DNA from: Vibrio hyugaensis
GTDB lineage: Bacteria; Pseudomonadota; Gammaproteobacteria; Enterobacterales; Vibrionaceae
Reading direction: 5' to 3'
Length of the DNA stretch: 64,000 nt
Assembly (NCBI RefSeq): GCF_002906655.1
Contig: NZ_CP025794.1
Span: 682,001-746,000 of the forward strand
In this document: positions 1-10,837 of the stretch, in pieces
How the letters are laid out: each line of letters begins with the position of its first letter
Numbering within the stretch: position 1 is the stretch's first letter
Notes under the pieces: model-generated
Database searches by the model: none
Told to the model about the DNA's origin: nothing
What the model saw: the letters and a program-made list of their open reading frames with translations, nothing else
Position numbers and translations under genes: made by a program

Positions 1-3000
1 CAGCGACACCATAGCCTGGCGCAATAGCATCTCTCACTTTTTTTAGTTTATTAACAGTACTACCAAACACATCGTTAGTTTTGGTTTTCTCGCCTTCAGG
101 ATCTCTGCTTTCTGAATCCCCCCCCCTATTACCTTTAGGTTTACCGCCGTCTGAATTTGGGTTTCCATCATCCCCTTTAGTCTCTGAGTCATCTGATGCA
201 ACACCGGAATCTACCCCGCTAAACCCTGTTGGGTCTGTGTACTTGAGCGGGTTATTCATCACATATGCATAGCGGTTGAAGCTATTTACTACGTATGGCG
301 ACTGAACAAGTGGATCCGCGCTCGTAAAGCGCCCTAACTCTTGGTCGTACACACGTCCGTTCATGTGTATTAATCCAACTTCTGTGATTTCCTCATGCCC
401 GGTGTAACCTCGGTTGGTAATAGCTGACTGTACAACACTCGCGGCGCTTTTATCTTGCCACTCAACGTGGCGCTGTTTACCCCAAGTATCATAGCTGCGT
501 TTTTCTACAACTAAGCCGTAACCGTCAGTCAGCATGTCAACAGAATCCAGCGCATCATGGTGCAAGTAGCGCACTTGCTTATTCTTGAGCTGGTTTTTAC
601 TATCGAGCGTCTGAGTGTTTAAGGCAATTAACTTACCCTCAGCGAAAATAAAGTGCTTGTGTTGTATTTCCCCTGTTTTAAGGTCTTTCTCTCGTTCATA
701 AGTTTTGCCAAAGTAGAAGGTAACTTTACCATCTGAGCTTCGCTTTAAGTAACGGTCGTGGTTCGCATCATAAGAAAACTCTACCGACTTACCCTCACGT
801 ACGATTTTGATTGGCTTATTGAACGGCGACCAACGCATCGTTCGCTCATTGGATTTGCTGCCTTTCGCTTTCGCGCTGGTCATGTTACCCACAGCATCGT
901 AGTTGTAGTCTAAACCATTTGCATTGGTAACAGCATGCGGACCCGCCCCCACTCCAGAGTATTGATAAACACCCACGTCTGATTTGTGGCGAATATTACC
1001 CAGCTTGTCATATTCGAAGCTGCGTTTACCTGTCAGATCCGGGTTGTTAAGACCATGGCGAGCCTTATCAACCAGAACCATGGTGTTGGTTTCGACTCTA
1101 TCTAACGCATCATACGTCCAAATGTCAGTGATGCCGAGCTGATCATCAAAGCGCTGAGTGACGTTGTTGTGCTCATCGTATTGATAACGCAAGTAACGAA
1201 TGTGCTGATTTCGAGATGGCTTGCTTATTTTATCTGAGCTGTAGACATGATTACCCTGATAAGTTGCTATCGCATTCATTCGTCCAGTATCTGCATCGTA
1301 ATCATACGTGTTCATCAACCCATTACCCAGCATTTCACTGAGTGTATGATCAAAAGCATCGGTGGATTGACGCTGCCAATAGTAAACGTAGGCGTTATTT
1401 TTATTTGCCGCAGCCAATTCCGCGTTGGTTAAAATCGTATCCAACATATCGGCTTGGCTCACACCACCATTGCTCCTGCACTCTTTACGAAGACTCGCAT
1501 CCACTCGGTTACCAGCTAGGTCATTAGCAAACTCACAATATAAGCCACTCAGTTTCGCGACTTTCTCCGACACCCCAATCATGTCAGCCGCCAGTGCTTT
1601 GTATTGCTTGTACTGGCGGTTAGCAATATTGGCGGCTTGTTCAAGATCTTCCGCTGCGAATAATAATTCACCGCGCAGTTCATCGTCAGCCTTCGCCGAA
1701 TAAATATCGCCTTGATACATTATGTCTGGCTGACCATCCTCATCGTAATCACCAGATAAAAGCATGTCCTTCATCTGTGTAAGGCTAAGACCAGCTAATT
1801 CCTGCTCAGAAATGGCCGTTGCTGTCAGATCATGCGCTTGCAGCCCTGGTGTAAGGATATCCCATAAATCGCTGCCATCTTTTTCGCTGGTAATTCGATA
1901 AGCCTGACCTTCGAGCGTGACATCCAGAGGGATAGTGATGTCATCGTGCAGCATTACCCAAGTTGCAGGACGCAAATAGCACGTGTTCTGGCCATCACAC
2001 CACTGTTTATAACGGTAATTATCTTTTAGTAATGCTGCAGACGCGCTATCAAGGTTGTAAACGTCAACCCGTTTTCTTTCGTACTCTAACTGCTTAGTGC
2101 GGAAGAATTGCTCCTGCCTTGCGTATCGACTCGCGCGTTGTAGATAAGTATTAGCTTGGTTGATCGCCCCACTAAGAAGTTGACGGATATCTTCACGGAA
2201 CTTGGCGCTGGTAAAGATATCATCAGCGTAAGTTCTTGGGCTTCTTACTGCGCCCAAATAGCCAAATTGGTTGTAAAGATACTCCACCGCTAAGCGTTGG
2301 TGGCCTTTTTTACCAAGAGCAGACTTTAACGTTTGACCATCAGGACGAACTTCTCGTCCTAGACGCTCAAGTTTATCGTACTCATATTGTGTCGAGAAGA
2401 TTTCTTGCCCGACTGTGACTGCTTTTTCTTGCAATAGCCCGTTGGAATTATAGAAATAATCTGTCCTTTGTCCCTTGCCACTCATCCACGATAGTGTGCC
2501 TAAGGCGCCACGTTCATCGTATCGCCATTGTGATGCCTCACTACCATCATTTTGTGCGACTTTACGTCCCAGCGTATCGTAACCCATAGTGGTGACGATT
2601 CCATTCGCATCTCGCTTATAAACAAGCTGCCCTAGTGCGTTGTAGCGATAGTACCAATGGCCGATATCCGGATCATCTAGCTCTGTTCGATAGCCTAGGT
2701 TGTCGTATTTTACTTGAGTAATGTTCCCGTCAGAATCTACCGTACGTCTTAGCTTACCATCAGGGTAATATTGATACGTTTGATAAGCACCAAGTGGCTC
2801 GTCTTTACGGATCACCTGCCCCATAACATTGTGGGTGGTGCTACGTTTAAAGCCACGAGCATCCGTGCCTTCTATTTTGTAGCCATCGTAACGAGTGGTA
2901 AATATCGCTAATCCACCGCGATTTGCTGGTTCTATTCGGCGGACTTCTCGGTTGTAAAGGTCGTAGTCAAACGTTACTCGTGGCGCATTACCGGCTTGGT

Positions 3001-6000
3001 TTAAAAACTTTGCCGCCGTCACAAAACGCTTACGACCGTTCTGATCCCATTCAGAATCGACCACTACCCAGCGACCATCAAAAGCTCGATGAAGGCGACG
3101 GACCTCTCTGTCGGCATAATCAAACTGTGTTTGCTGTTCTGAGCCATCGGCTTTTCTGACCGTAACACAGTGTGCGGTGGTCGCAAGTGCGTTCATACAA
3201 ACGGCACCTAACTGGTAGTCCGTGAAAACGGTATTACCAGTACCCGGTAATGTCGCCACTCTTACACGCCCAAACATATCGTATTGGTAACGTGTTTTGC
3301 GCCCTTTTAACGGACTGGTTTCAGACAGCAGACGACCTTGAGCATCGTACTCCCACGTAGTGGTGTGCCCTTTAGCGTTGGTAGTGGTTTTAAGTTTGAG
3401 ACCATTTTGCTCATAACCATAGGTTGTGGTGCGGCGTGCAAGATCACTGCCGTACTGGCTTTCTTGGCGAATGTTACCCCAAGCGTCATATTGATAAGCG
3501 GTCGTTAGCGTGCGACCTGAGCCAGAGCTAGGTTCATATTCTGAGCCACTGGTTCTAACACTACTTACCAAGCCGTTCTGCGTGTAAGCGTAATCTTGTA
3601 GAGTAAGTTTGCTTAAGCCATGCTGTTGGGCTGTCACCTTACTTGTTGTGCGCTGTACTGCTCCAACTTGCCAATATTCATTACCCGACTGCGTCACACG
3701 CTGTGATAAGTTAGCCGTTGTTGTACTCAATTCAGGGTGTGAATCACCAATAATGTTGCCAAAGGTAAAGTCACCGCAAGGTTTGGTGGTCTGGCGCTCG
3801 AACTCAGCACGACTGATTTGAGTTAGCTCTCCACTTCGCTGTGTGATTCCACTGTAAGAATTGGATTGACTCTTAGTTACACGGTAACGGTAATATTCGT
3901 TATGACGCGTCACTAAAATGGGGGTATCCACCTCGCCATGTATGAGGACAAATTTATCGTTTGGCTTAAAGTAAACGTCATCGTTACTGGTTGAACAATA
4001 CCCTGTCAGCCCATCCTGATAACGTGCAAACTTCGCCGACATATCCGACACCTGATGACGCGATATCGTATTGTACGTAACAGATGTCGTCGTATACCCG
4101 TTAGAAACATAGGTGTTGTCAACGGTGGTGGTAAAGGCATCACGCGTATCTTTTGCGTTAACTAGAACACTTTCTTCTTTCGTTAATGCGCCAAACGCAT
4201 TCAATTCACGAGTAATTGTTTCCGTTTTCTGTAATGCCCCATTTTCATAGCTTTTCTTAACAACTTTGTTTGGGTAAACCTGAAAAGCACGATGGGTTCT
4301 GTCCACCGATTTGTAGCTGAAATCCGTGGCACTCACTTTATCAGATTCTCGATAAACAAACGGTTTTGCACCTTTACCTTGTTTGTAAACGGTGACCTTT
4401 TTCAGCTCTCCTGCTCTCTTCAAATCTAACTGATGGTATTCGCTTACCGTTGTTGTGGTAACAAAGTCATATTTATTGGCAACAAGAAATGAGCCGTTGT
4501 TAGACTCTACCTCCGTAATTTTTGCAAACCCTAAAAAGCCACCGCCTAGCGCATGCGACTTTGCCCCCTCATAATGGTAGGAGTATCTGGTTGCTATATA
4601 TCCTTTGGGTTCCTTGATCACGTTTGAAACCAGCTGCTTGCTTGGTGTTGTATTCAAGTAAGGGTAATCAAAGTATCGCTTTTGAGTATGTACAGATTTA
4701 TCCAACGCTGGTTTGTATTCGATTTTATATGTGCGGGCTTGCTCTGTAATGATATTTATCCGGTCTATCTCAAGACCAGTAGAAATATGAGTCTTAGACT
4801 TTTCTTTAGGAGCCTTACCCACACTGCTAACGAAATCGTCAATACCGTCACCATTAATATCTTCGACCAAGTAAATATCCTTAATCTCAGGGGTATCGAT
4901 CGGCTTAGTTAGGTCAAAATCACCGCCATGATTGATATAAAACTTCCCATCAACATAAAGCTCTGGATATCCATCGCCATTGTAGTCAATAAATTCAACC
5001 TTATGTTCTCTACCAGGTAAGCTGTAAGTTGAGCCTTGCTTTTCATACCCAACACCATTGAATGTAAAAACATCAATTTTTTTCGCTTTATTGTTAACAA
5101 CGGCGAAATCCTTGTAACCATCATTGTTGAAATCGTTAAAGGTAAGGTACGCTAAGTTGTTACAAAATTTCTGGAGAGATGGTAGATTTCTAACACACAA
5201 CTCTTTATCTTGAACAGGAATAGAAAACGTTTTATGCCCCTTGTGTGAAAGAGAGTAAACAAGCTGCTTACCGTAAACATACACCCAATCATCTATCCCA
5301 TCATTATCAATATCTAGCACATGCATTGGCACATGCTTCATCTTATTTCTGACGTATATTCTCTCGCGTAAAGTTTGCTTACCATCACCATTAAAGTCAC
5401 CAGAAATGTATTTAAGGCCTATTTTATTACCTACATTTGGCACGTTTGGAACTTCAACCAAAACGCCATCTAGATTTGGCATATAGCTTTGTGCCGATAA
5501 GATATCGTCATCCACACGATATTCATACTTAGAATATCGCCCATTGGGGCCACAGTCGCCGACACGCATAAACTTATTTGGACGAGGTAACAACTGAGGT
5601 GAATCGATACTACCAACTAGGGTATAACCTTCTAACCCTGGTTTACTACTAACACCGTCTAGCGACAACATGCTACCCAAAGTAGAACTATCAAAATAAT
5701 TTTTATATGAACATGAAAACAATGTGGTCGATTTTTCTTTTACCCCGAAAGGTTCCTTGTAACCATCTCGATTTACATCAAAATAACTGGCTTTGGCAAA
5801 ATCCAATGGCTTTGTTACTCGTGGGATCTTATATTTAATATCCGGTATAGAAAGATTGCCCGCATTAACTATCGGAGACGTACCAAAAGTAGTTCGCGTT
5901 GCTCCAGGTTCATTCCATGAGAATGATATCGGGGTACTGCTTCCACTTGAAGCGTTGCCATACACAATATCTAGCAGCAAACTACGGCCAGTGTATTTAG

Positions 6001-6846
6001 AGTATTGATAATCTAACTGATAGTTAGCCGTTTGTGTTCCTTCTGCGTCAAAGGTATTAATGCGCTTTAAACGTTGGTCGCGGACTAACTTCTTACCGTG
6101 AAGGTATTGTGAGGTTTTGTCTTCTCTATTTTCATAAACAAATTCGACCTTCCCCCTGTGTAAGATACGCTCGCTAACTGGTGACGTCCTCCTGCGTTAT
6201 CTTCGCGGTAGTGATACAGAATATGATTTTGTTTGCTCGCATCTGTTCTCTTGTTCAGAGACCACTTGTACACATCCGACTCAGTTGGCAACTCTACGCG
6301 AGAATCCGAGGTAACGCCGTACTCAAGAACACTGCCATCCGTTTTCCAAACCTTAAAATAGGCTGGGCCGCTACTACCACTACTCCCAAAAGAAACGATT
6401 TTGTTGTAGCCGTTCTTTTTGATTCTGTATTCGGTTAAATCACCGCCGTCGGCGCCTTCAACCGCAATAAGGCGTTGACCATCGATACAAAAACGATCGT
6501 CCGAGTTAAAATGCACTCCCCCCCAGTTACCGTCCGTCTCTAAGTTTTTACCGCAACGGTAAATAACAGACTGACCGCCCAAGCTCCAACCCATGCCCAT
6601 CATGCCATTGGGAGAGTCGCTCTGGTAATCAAGACTGAGTTCTGGTTGATGACCAGCACGCCCCGCTGACACTACGATGGGTAAAGTATAAGTGGCTTCG
6701 CCACCTGAGGTTGCATAATCGCCACTGAGTCCAATAGTATCTTTGTAAAGTGAGGGAACTCTGGCTTCAAGCGAACTGGATACAACGCTTGCGGACAATA
6801 CCGCAAATATCGTTGCATATTGAATAGACTTTTTAGTTGACACCAC
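1..6846 (-). CDS. SpvB / FG-GAP / YD-repeat (RHS) polymorphic-toxin-like protein, 3' end outside window, one frameshift
   Basis: A huge exported protein. It opens with a signal peptide (MVSTKKSIQYATIFAVLSAS), then an SpvB-type domain (residues about 35-200, with ATYTLPIVVSAGRAGHQPEL and GMGWSLGG). FG-GAP/VCBS-like calcium loops follow (DVNRDGYKEPFG, DINGDGIDDF), then many YD repeats (YQYDAWGN, WEYDAQGRL, YDNLGYRTEL). An RHS core lies at about residues 2130-2205 (GRVYDQELGRFTSADPLVQS ... NNPLKYTDPTGF). After the core comes a Gly/Asp/Lys-rich linker, the usual start of a swappable toxin tip, and the window ends there. The first frame stops at 6085. Reading one base back at 6152-6156 restores a frame that I followed in many samples to base 1, and no long ORF terminates in that frame, so about 2,280 codons are present. 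Family knowledge: such proteins are secreted toxins or insecticidal Tc-type B/C components. The toxic activity cannot be read here. Whether the frameshift is real, phase-variable or a sequencing error is open. Confidence 0.85.
118..126 (-). repeat. G9 homopolymer inside the RHS C-terminal linker
   Basis: Nine consecutive C on the plus strand (G on the coding strand) encode part of a Gly-rich linker just downstream of the RHS core. In this copy the frame stays open through it. Runs of this length slip during replication and are typical of contingency loci, so a change of one base would cut off the C-terminal tip. Confidence 0.8.
6152..6156 (-). other. Frameshift point in the RHS-like gene (G5 run)
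   Basis: Upstream of this G5 run the protein reads ...HQLASVSYTGG in one frame. That frame continues with unrelated residues and stops at 6085. Adding one G, or a -1 ribosomal slip, switches to a frame reading KVEFVYENREDKTSQYLHG, which fits SpvB-like context and stays open to the window edge. Confidence 0.85.
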
Positions 6847-6854
6847 TTTGTCCT

Positions 6855-7232
6855 TTATTGTTTAAGACTTTTGTGTAGTTGTTGCAATTGTTCTAAGCGA
6901 GACTCTAGGTCAGCAAGCTCTGAGGGCGGTTGATACGTTTCATCTACATTCTCATCAGAAAAATCTTGTAAATCACCCCGAATCAACTCAAGAGAGGGAT
7001 CCGCAAGCTCAACTAAACCCGCCGCCATCGTTTGTTGTAATTGGACAACGGGAGATGGAAATGCCACGTCATCACTCAAAATCACTTGTGGAGAATGCTT
7101 GGAGAAAAGCTCTTCTTTTGTTGATTGATCTACATCTGGCGAATTGGGTGTATTTGAACTAGAAAAAACTGTAAATCCGACAACTGCGATCCCGGACAGT
7201 AACACCAATGAGCACCGCGAGTAATGGTTCAT
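6855..7232 (-). CDS. Small N-terminally anchored or exported protein, unknown function
   Basis: 125 residues. The N-terminus has a hydrophobic segment (residues about 8-24, SLVLLSGIAVVGFT), either a signal anchor or a signal peptide. There is no lipobox cysteine at the expected place. The middle is acidic and low in complexity. The end (ESRLEQLQQLHKSLKQ) looks like a short amphipathic or coiled-coil helix. A Shine-Dalgarno-like AGGG lies 7 bases before the ATG. The gene ends 8 bases before the start of the RHS-like gene, so the two are very probably co-transcribed and this may be an accessory or chaperone-type partner of the large protein. I do not recognise the family. Confidence 0.6.
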   Translation of the reverse strand: MNHYSRCSLVLLSGIAVVGFTVFSSSNTPNSPDVDQSTKEELFSKHSPQVILSDDVAFPSPVVQLQQTMAAGLVELADPSLELIRGDLQDFSDENVDETYQPPSELADLESRLEQLQQLHKSLKQ

Positions 7233-7248
7233 ATGAAGCCCTGCTCGA

Positions 7249-7581
7249 CTAAGGTTTAACTAAGAAACGATCGACTACAGCAGCACATTTCTTCGTTTGC
7301 TCAGCATCGTATCTGAGGAGGATTTTTTTCTTCGCCATAAAAGCAGCCATAATCACACTAACTTTCGTATCGTAATTTTGTGCTGAAGCAGGAATTTCAA
7401 AACGGTAACCACCGTCGCAGGCAGAAACAGACTCATCCTTATATTCCGTATAAAAATTCAACCCTCCATTGTGGGGGTAAAGTTTCTTGATCTCTACATA
7501 GGGTGAATCTTTCCATTTAACCGCAAAGGCAGGAGAAGATAGGCTCGCAAATACTGCGACAGTAAATAGACATTTTTTCAT
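7249..7581 (-). CDS. Small exported Cys-containing protein (paralogue A), unknown function
   Basis: 110 residues with a clear signal peptide (MKKCLFTVAVFASLSSPAFA) and a mature part of about 90 residues. The mature protein has one Cys near the middle (SACDGGYRF), a conserved helix-like stretch (SVIMAAFMAKKKILLRYD) and a second Cys (TKKCAAV), which could form a disulfide in the periplasm. The layout is the same in the genes at 7616-7960 and 8272-8618. The pattern (aliphatic)-AAF-x(2)-KK-(aliphatic) followed by Cys identifies the family. It lies 16 bases upstream of the anchored-protein gene, in the same direction. The function is unknown; an immunity or adaptor role is only a guess from context. 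Confidence 0.65.
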   Translation of the reverse strand: MKKCLFTVAVFASLSSPAFAVKWKDSPYVEIKKLYPHNGGLNFYTEYKDESVSACDGGYRFEIPASAQNYDTKVSVIMAAFMAKKKILLRYDAEQTKKCAAVVDRFLVKP

Positions 7582-7615
7582 TTTGTTTTCTTTTATTCGG
7601 AGAAATTTGAGGTTA

Positions 7616-7960
7616 TTAGCTTGCGAAAACCCAGTTTAAATTTTTAGCTACTGACCAACTCTTAAATGACGAGCATGAGTCTATATTAGGTAGGAAGGTG
7701 ATATTGACCGTTTTGTCTTGTGATTTTGCAGCCAGTAAGGTGCTGTAAATAGCTTTGCAACTCTCGACCTCTATATTGTTGACCTTATTTTGAACATTAC
7801 ACAGGTACACACTCGGCAATCCGCCTGGACCATTGACTAAAACAGTTCCACTCCTTCCGATAGCAAGATAAGTGACTTTTCCTTTGCAATGTGTGTCCGA
7901 AATTGCCGGAAAAGTAGTGACTAAGGCAAGTAGCCCCACTAGTGATAATATCGTTTTCAT
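7616..7960 (-). CDS. Small exported Cys-containing protein (paralogue B), unknown function
   Basis: 114 residues from the ATG at 7960. I chose this start because AGAGGG precedes it at good spacing and a signal peptide (MKTILSLVGLLALVTTFPA) follows directly; an upstream in-frame ATG at 8008 would bury the signal peptide. The mature part reads HCKGKVTYLAIGRSGTVLV, then a Cys (VYLCNV), a third Cys (VESCKAIYSTLLAA) and a fourth (DSCSSF). The segment IYSTLLAAKSQDKTVNI aligns with the same region of paralogues A and C. Four cysteines suggest two disulfides in the periplasm. Function unknown. Confidence 0.65.
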   Translation of the reverse strand: MKTILSLVGLLALVTTFPAISDTHCKGKVTYLAIGRSGTVLVNGPGGLPSVYLCNVQNKVNNIEVESCKAIYSTLLAAKSQDKTVNITFLPNIDSCSSFKSWSVAKNLNWVFAS

Positions 7961-8271
7961 TTTCCCTCTTATTAAGCGCTTCTTGTTTAACAATTCATCT
8001 GCTTTCACTAATCGGCATTATAAAGATTAAAAACACTCAACAATGCCTACATTTCCTTCAATGTTTTCTTTATAGTCCCTATTAATATAAGCACCAACAT
8101 GATGCATCCACTAGCTGGATTGATAATAATGTAAGCTATGTTCTCGTCGTGACTAGATTGATTAGTGATATAAATACTCGGATTTACGGCAAGTCTTGTG
8201 GGGTTTATAACTACCTATGTAACGACTAGCGTTATTTCTATGCATAAAATTAATGTTGTCATAACTACAAC
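7961..8271. other. Intergenic stretch between paralogues B and C, nothing recognised
   Basis: About 310 AT-rich bases. I see no open reading frame, hairpin with T-run, or known operator. It presumably holds the promoter of the leftward genes from 7960 to 1. Confidence 0.5.
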
Positions 8272-8618
8272 TTAATTAAGGATGTAAACCGTACCACTTG
8301 GAGTCACAGTGTTATATGTAACTTCAGGTTGAGAGTACCAGCCAACCGAGGTGCAGTTATGAGAATAAAGCAGTATCTTTTTTTGTGCTGTAAATGCTGC
8401 TAAAACGGTTGAGTAGATTTCGCTGTACTGTGATGTGTTTTCTGAATAAAAAATCTGTTTTCTCTTGTACAGTTCATTGGATTACCAAAATTACCATAAA
8501 CCATAAAACCATTCCCCCTCTCTATATCGACTCTTGTTGGCACCGCGGCACTAGAAAATGCCCCAGACAACGCTGGCAACGATACAAATAAAAAAGCAAC
8601 TAACAACACCATTTTCAC
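8272..8618 (-). pseudogene. Small exported protein (paralogue C), frameshifted at an A6/T6 run
   Basis: The first frame (8618 to 8400) begins with a signal peptide (MKMVLLVAFLFVSLPALSGA) and reads VDIERGNGFMVYGNFGNPMN, then goes off into ...KTHHSTAKSTQPF and stops. One extra T at the run 8448-8453 restores YSENTSQYSEIYSTVLAAFT, then AQKKILLYSHNCTSVGW, ending at a TAA at 8272. The restored part matches paralogue A (AAFMAKKKILL) and paralogue B (IYSTLLAA). The gene is therefore a broken or miscalled member of the same family. Its repaired length (about 115 residues) equals that of its siblings. The fault is of the same kind (one base short in a homopolymer) as in the RHS-like gene. Confidence 0.7.
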
Positions 8619-9207
8619 TTTATTTTCCTCACATCATATTGTTAATAGTATCTAATAACTAAAGATTCTAAACATATGCCTTAAAAGGCCACTTCTACTT
8701 ATTATCAGTTCAATTTATAGAATCTACTTATCATTATTTTAACTATAGTTACGCTTCAGTTAATAAATTGTTCTCAATGTACACTTATCTTATAAAAAAA
8801 CAAACACCTTTGTTATGAAAGTGTAAGGTGGTTATGAATTTTTTATAAAACCATTGGTGACATCGGTTTTGTAAATGCATTTTAATTACAAAAGCATCAA
8901 TAACAAGCATTATAAATGGAGAGTATTAAAAGAGTGATAAATCATAGTTATTAATATTTTACCTTGTTAGAATTCGATAGAAACAACACCATCCGACCAG
9001 CTCAATAAGAAGGTTCTAAATTAAAAATAACTAAATTAATTAACGTAGTTTTTATAATAAATTACTAACCATGTTTACGAATCAGGTCTTACTCCTTTAA
9101 ACATAAAATCATGTTGCTTCACAATGAAAAGCTCCCCACTTTATTACTCAGTTTCGCATGCTCTTAACTCTTTACATGCATCTAAGTTGAATGTTGAACA
9201 CTTTCGG
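8619..9207. other. AT-rich intergenic stretch, nothing recognised
   Basis: Very AT-rich sequence without convincing coding potential on either strand. It separates the accessory block from purC and probably holds the promoter of paralogue C. Confidence 0.5.
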
Positions 9208-9399
9208 ATGATAAAAGCCATCGTTGATATCAAGTTTTCATAATGCAGTTACTACTCTCATCTATGTCTCAGCAATGAATATGACTCGGTAGCATTGGCT
9301 GCTGCATTTATAAATAAAAGAGTAAGAGTAGAGTTCGATAGTGATGATTGCTCTGCCAAAAATCCGGAGCTCATCTTTATTAAGGCCATTACTAAGTAG
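9208..9399 (+). pseudogene. Decayed remnant of the same small exported protein family, opposite strand
   Basis: In one plus-strand frame an ATG at 9208 gives MIKAIVDIKFS and then a stop at 9241. The same frame continues directly with CSYYSHLCLSNEYDSVALAA, then AFINKRVRVEFDSDDCSAKN, and ends at TAG 9397. The piece VALAAAFINKRVRVEF plus a following Cys matches the family pattern of paralogues A-C (MAAFMAKKKILLRYD...C). No signal peptide is left. I read it as the C-terminal half of a fourth copy; similarity is short, so confidence is moderate. Confidence 0.45.
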
Positions 9400-9451
9400 A
9401 AAAAGTACACTTTTTCACTCTGGTTAATTCATTCTTTGGAAAGCCAAGCAA

Positions 9452-9467
9452 AGGCAAACGTTTGCTT
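9452..9467 (+). promoter_or_regulatory. PurR operator upstream of purC
   Basis: AGGCAAACGTTTGCTT matches the PurR consensus ANGCAANCGNTTNCNT at every fixed position. It sits about 120 bases before the purC start and just upstream of the likely promoter, so repression by PurR with hypoxanthine or guanine is expected. Confidence 0.85.
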
Positions 9468-9473
9468 TTTCTC

Positions 9474-9501
9474 TGGCGAGTTAAAATAGTTCTGGTATGA
9501 T
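9474..9501 (+). promoter_or_regulatory. Likely purC promoter (extended -10)
   Basis: TATGAT at 9496-9501 is preceded by TGG (extended -10 type), with a weak -35-like TGGCGA at 9474-9479, 16 bases away. It lies immediately downstream of the PurR box, as expected for a repressed promoter. Confidence 0.5.
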
Positions 9502-9585
9502 GCCCTCATTCGATTTATTCAGCGCACATTTTTCGCTGGATATCTTCTCTTTATGACGTTTGATTAAGATGATAGGAATGTCGCA

Positions 9586-10689
9586 ATGAGCCTTGCTAAT
9601 CAAGTACTTGCCGTCAATGACGACCTGCCAATTCGCACCCACAAGCCTGTTCACAGCGGAAAAGTTCGCTCTGTTTACTGGTTAACTGAAGAAGACAGCG
9701 CACGGCTGATCAAAGAAAAAGGATACGATGTCGCTCCTGATGCACCACTGGCCATCATGGTGATCAGTGACCGTATTTCTGCATTCGATTGTATCTGGCA
9801 CGGCGAAGGTGGACTCAAAGGCGTTCCGGGTAAAGGCGCTGCACTCAACGCGATCTCTAACCACTGGTTCAAATTGTTCAAAGACAATGGCCTTGCTGAT
9901 AGTCATATCTTGGACATCCCTCACCCATTCGTTTGGATCGTACAAAAAGCGAAGCCAGTTAAGATTGAAGCAATCTGCCGTAAATACATCACAGGTTCTA
10001 TGTGGCGCGCTTATGCAAACGGCGAACGTGAGTTCTGTGGTATTGAGCTTCCGGAAGGTCTTGAGAAAGATAAAGCGTTACCTGAATTGCTAATGACACC
10101 GTCAACCAAAGGTATCTTGAAAGGCATTCCAGACGTTCCTGAAGCGGATGACGTGAACATCACTCGCCAAAACATCGTGGACAACTACGAAGCATTTAAC
10201 TTTTCTAGCGCAGAAGACATCGCCCAATACGAGAAACTATTGAAAGAAGGCTTTAACGTTATTAGTTATGCACTTGAAGCTATCGACCAAACGTTTGTGG
10301 ATACTAAGTTTGAGTTTGGCTACGTTCACGACGCAGCAGGTAACGAAAAGCTCATTTACATGGATGAAGTAGGTACGCCTGATTCGTCACGTATTTGGGA
10401 TACCAAAGAATACCAAGCCGGAAACATCGTTGAGAACTCGAAAGAAGGTTTCCGTCAGTTCTTATTAAACCACTTCCCTGATCCTGATATTCTGCTTAAC
10501 AAAGAACGCATGCCTGAGCGTGAAGGTCTTGCTCGTGATAACGACCTGCCAGTAGAATCTTTGATGGATATCTCTCGCACTTATATCAACATTGCCGAGA
10601 AGATTACTGGTCAGCCAATCAAGCTCAGTGACAACCCGAAAGCAGAGATCATCGAAATCTTGAGCAAAGAATACGGTTTGATTGATTAA
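9586..10689 (+). CDS. purC: Phosphoribosylaminoimidazole-succinocarboxamide synthase (long form)
   Basis: Catalyses ATP-dependent condensation of CAIR with aspartate to give SAICAR in purine synthesis (cytosol). The 367-residue protein shows the SAICAR synthase signatures: [11 protein letters not shown] at the start (phosphate-binding strand), [11 protein letters not shown] around residue 65, and [10 protein letters not shown] around residue 240. It is the longer type found in Vibrio and eukaryote-like enzymes, not the roughly 237-residue E. coli type. The start is fixed by AGGAATG about 6 bases upstream. It stands alone between a PurR-controlled promoter and a strong terminator, so it is a single-gene unit controlled by purine supply. 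Confidence 0.93.
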   Translation: MSLANQVLAVNDDLPIRTHKPVHSGKVRSVYWLTEEDSARLIKEKGYDVAPDAPLAIMVISDRISAFDCIWHGEGGLKGVPGKGAALNAISNHWFKLFKDNGLADSHILDIPHPFVWIVQKAKPVKIEAICRKYITGSMWRAYANGEREFCGIELPEGLEKDKALPELLMTPSTKGILKGIPDVPEADDVNITRQNIVDNYEAFNFSSAEDIAQYEKLLKEGFNVISYALEAIDQTFVDTKFEFGYVHDAAGNEKLIYMDEVGTPDSSRIWDTKEYQAGNIVENSKEGFRQFLLNHFPDPDILLNKERMPEREGLARDNDLPVESLMDISRTYINIAEKITGQPIKLSDNPKAEIIEILSKEYGLID

Positions 10690-10779
10690 GCTTTACTCGC
10701 TAAACGCTGAGTAAAAACCGAATACAAAAGGTAGCTAAGCTAAAACACAGCATTGGTTCTCAGGTTTACAACAGGTAAT

Positions 10780-10811
10780 AAAAAAGCGACCGAATACTCG
10801 ATCGCTTTTTT
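10780..10811. terminator. Bidirectional terminator between purC and the leftward gene
   Basis: A-rich arm 10780-10793, loop ATAC, T-rich arm 10798-10811 with one mismatch. The A and T tracts make it work in both directions for the convergent genes. Confidence 0.85.
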
Positions 10812-10837
10812 GATTGGGGGAAGGTATCGCTTTAGTG

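Noticed and set aside
4909..5124. Minus-strand reading frame within the RHS-like gene
   Set aside because: It is in a different frame from the YD/FG-GAP reading frame, which is open across the same bases.
6152..6156. Classical -1 programmed frameshift heptamer in the RHS-like gene
   Set aside because: A slip would restore the frame, but A-GGG-GGA does not follow the X-XXY-YYZ rule and no strong downstream pseudoknot was identified.
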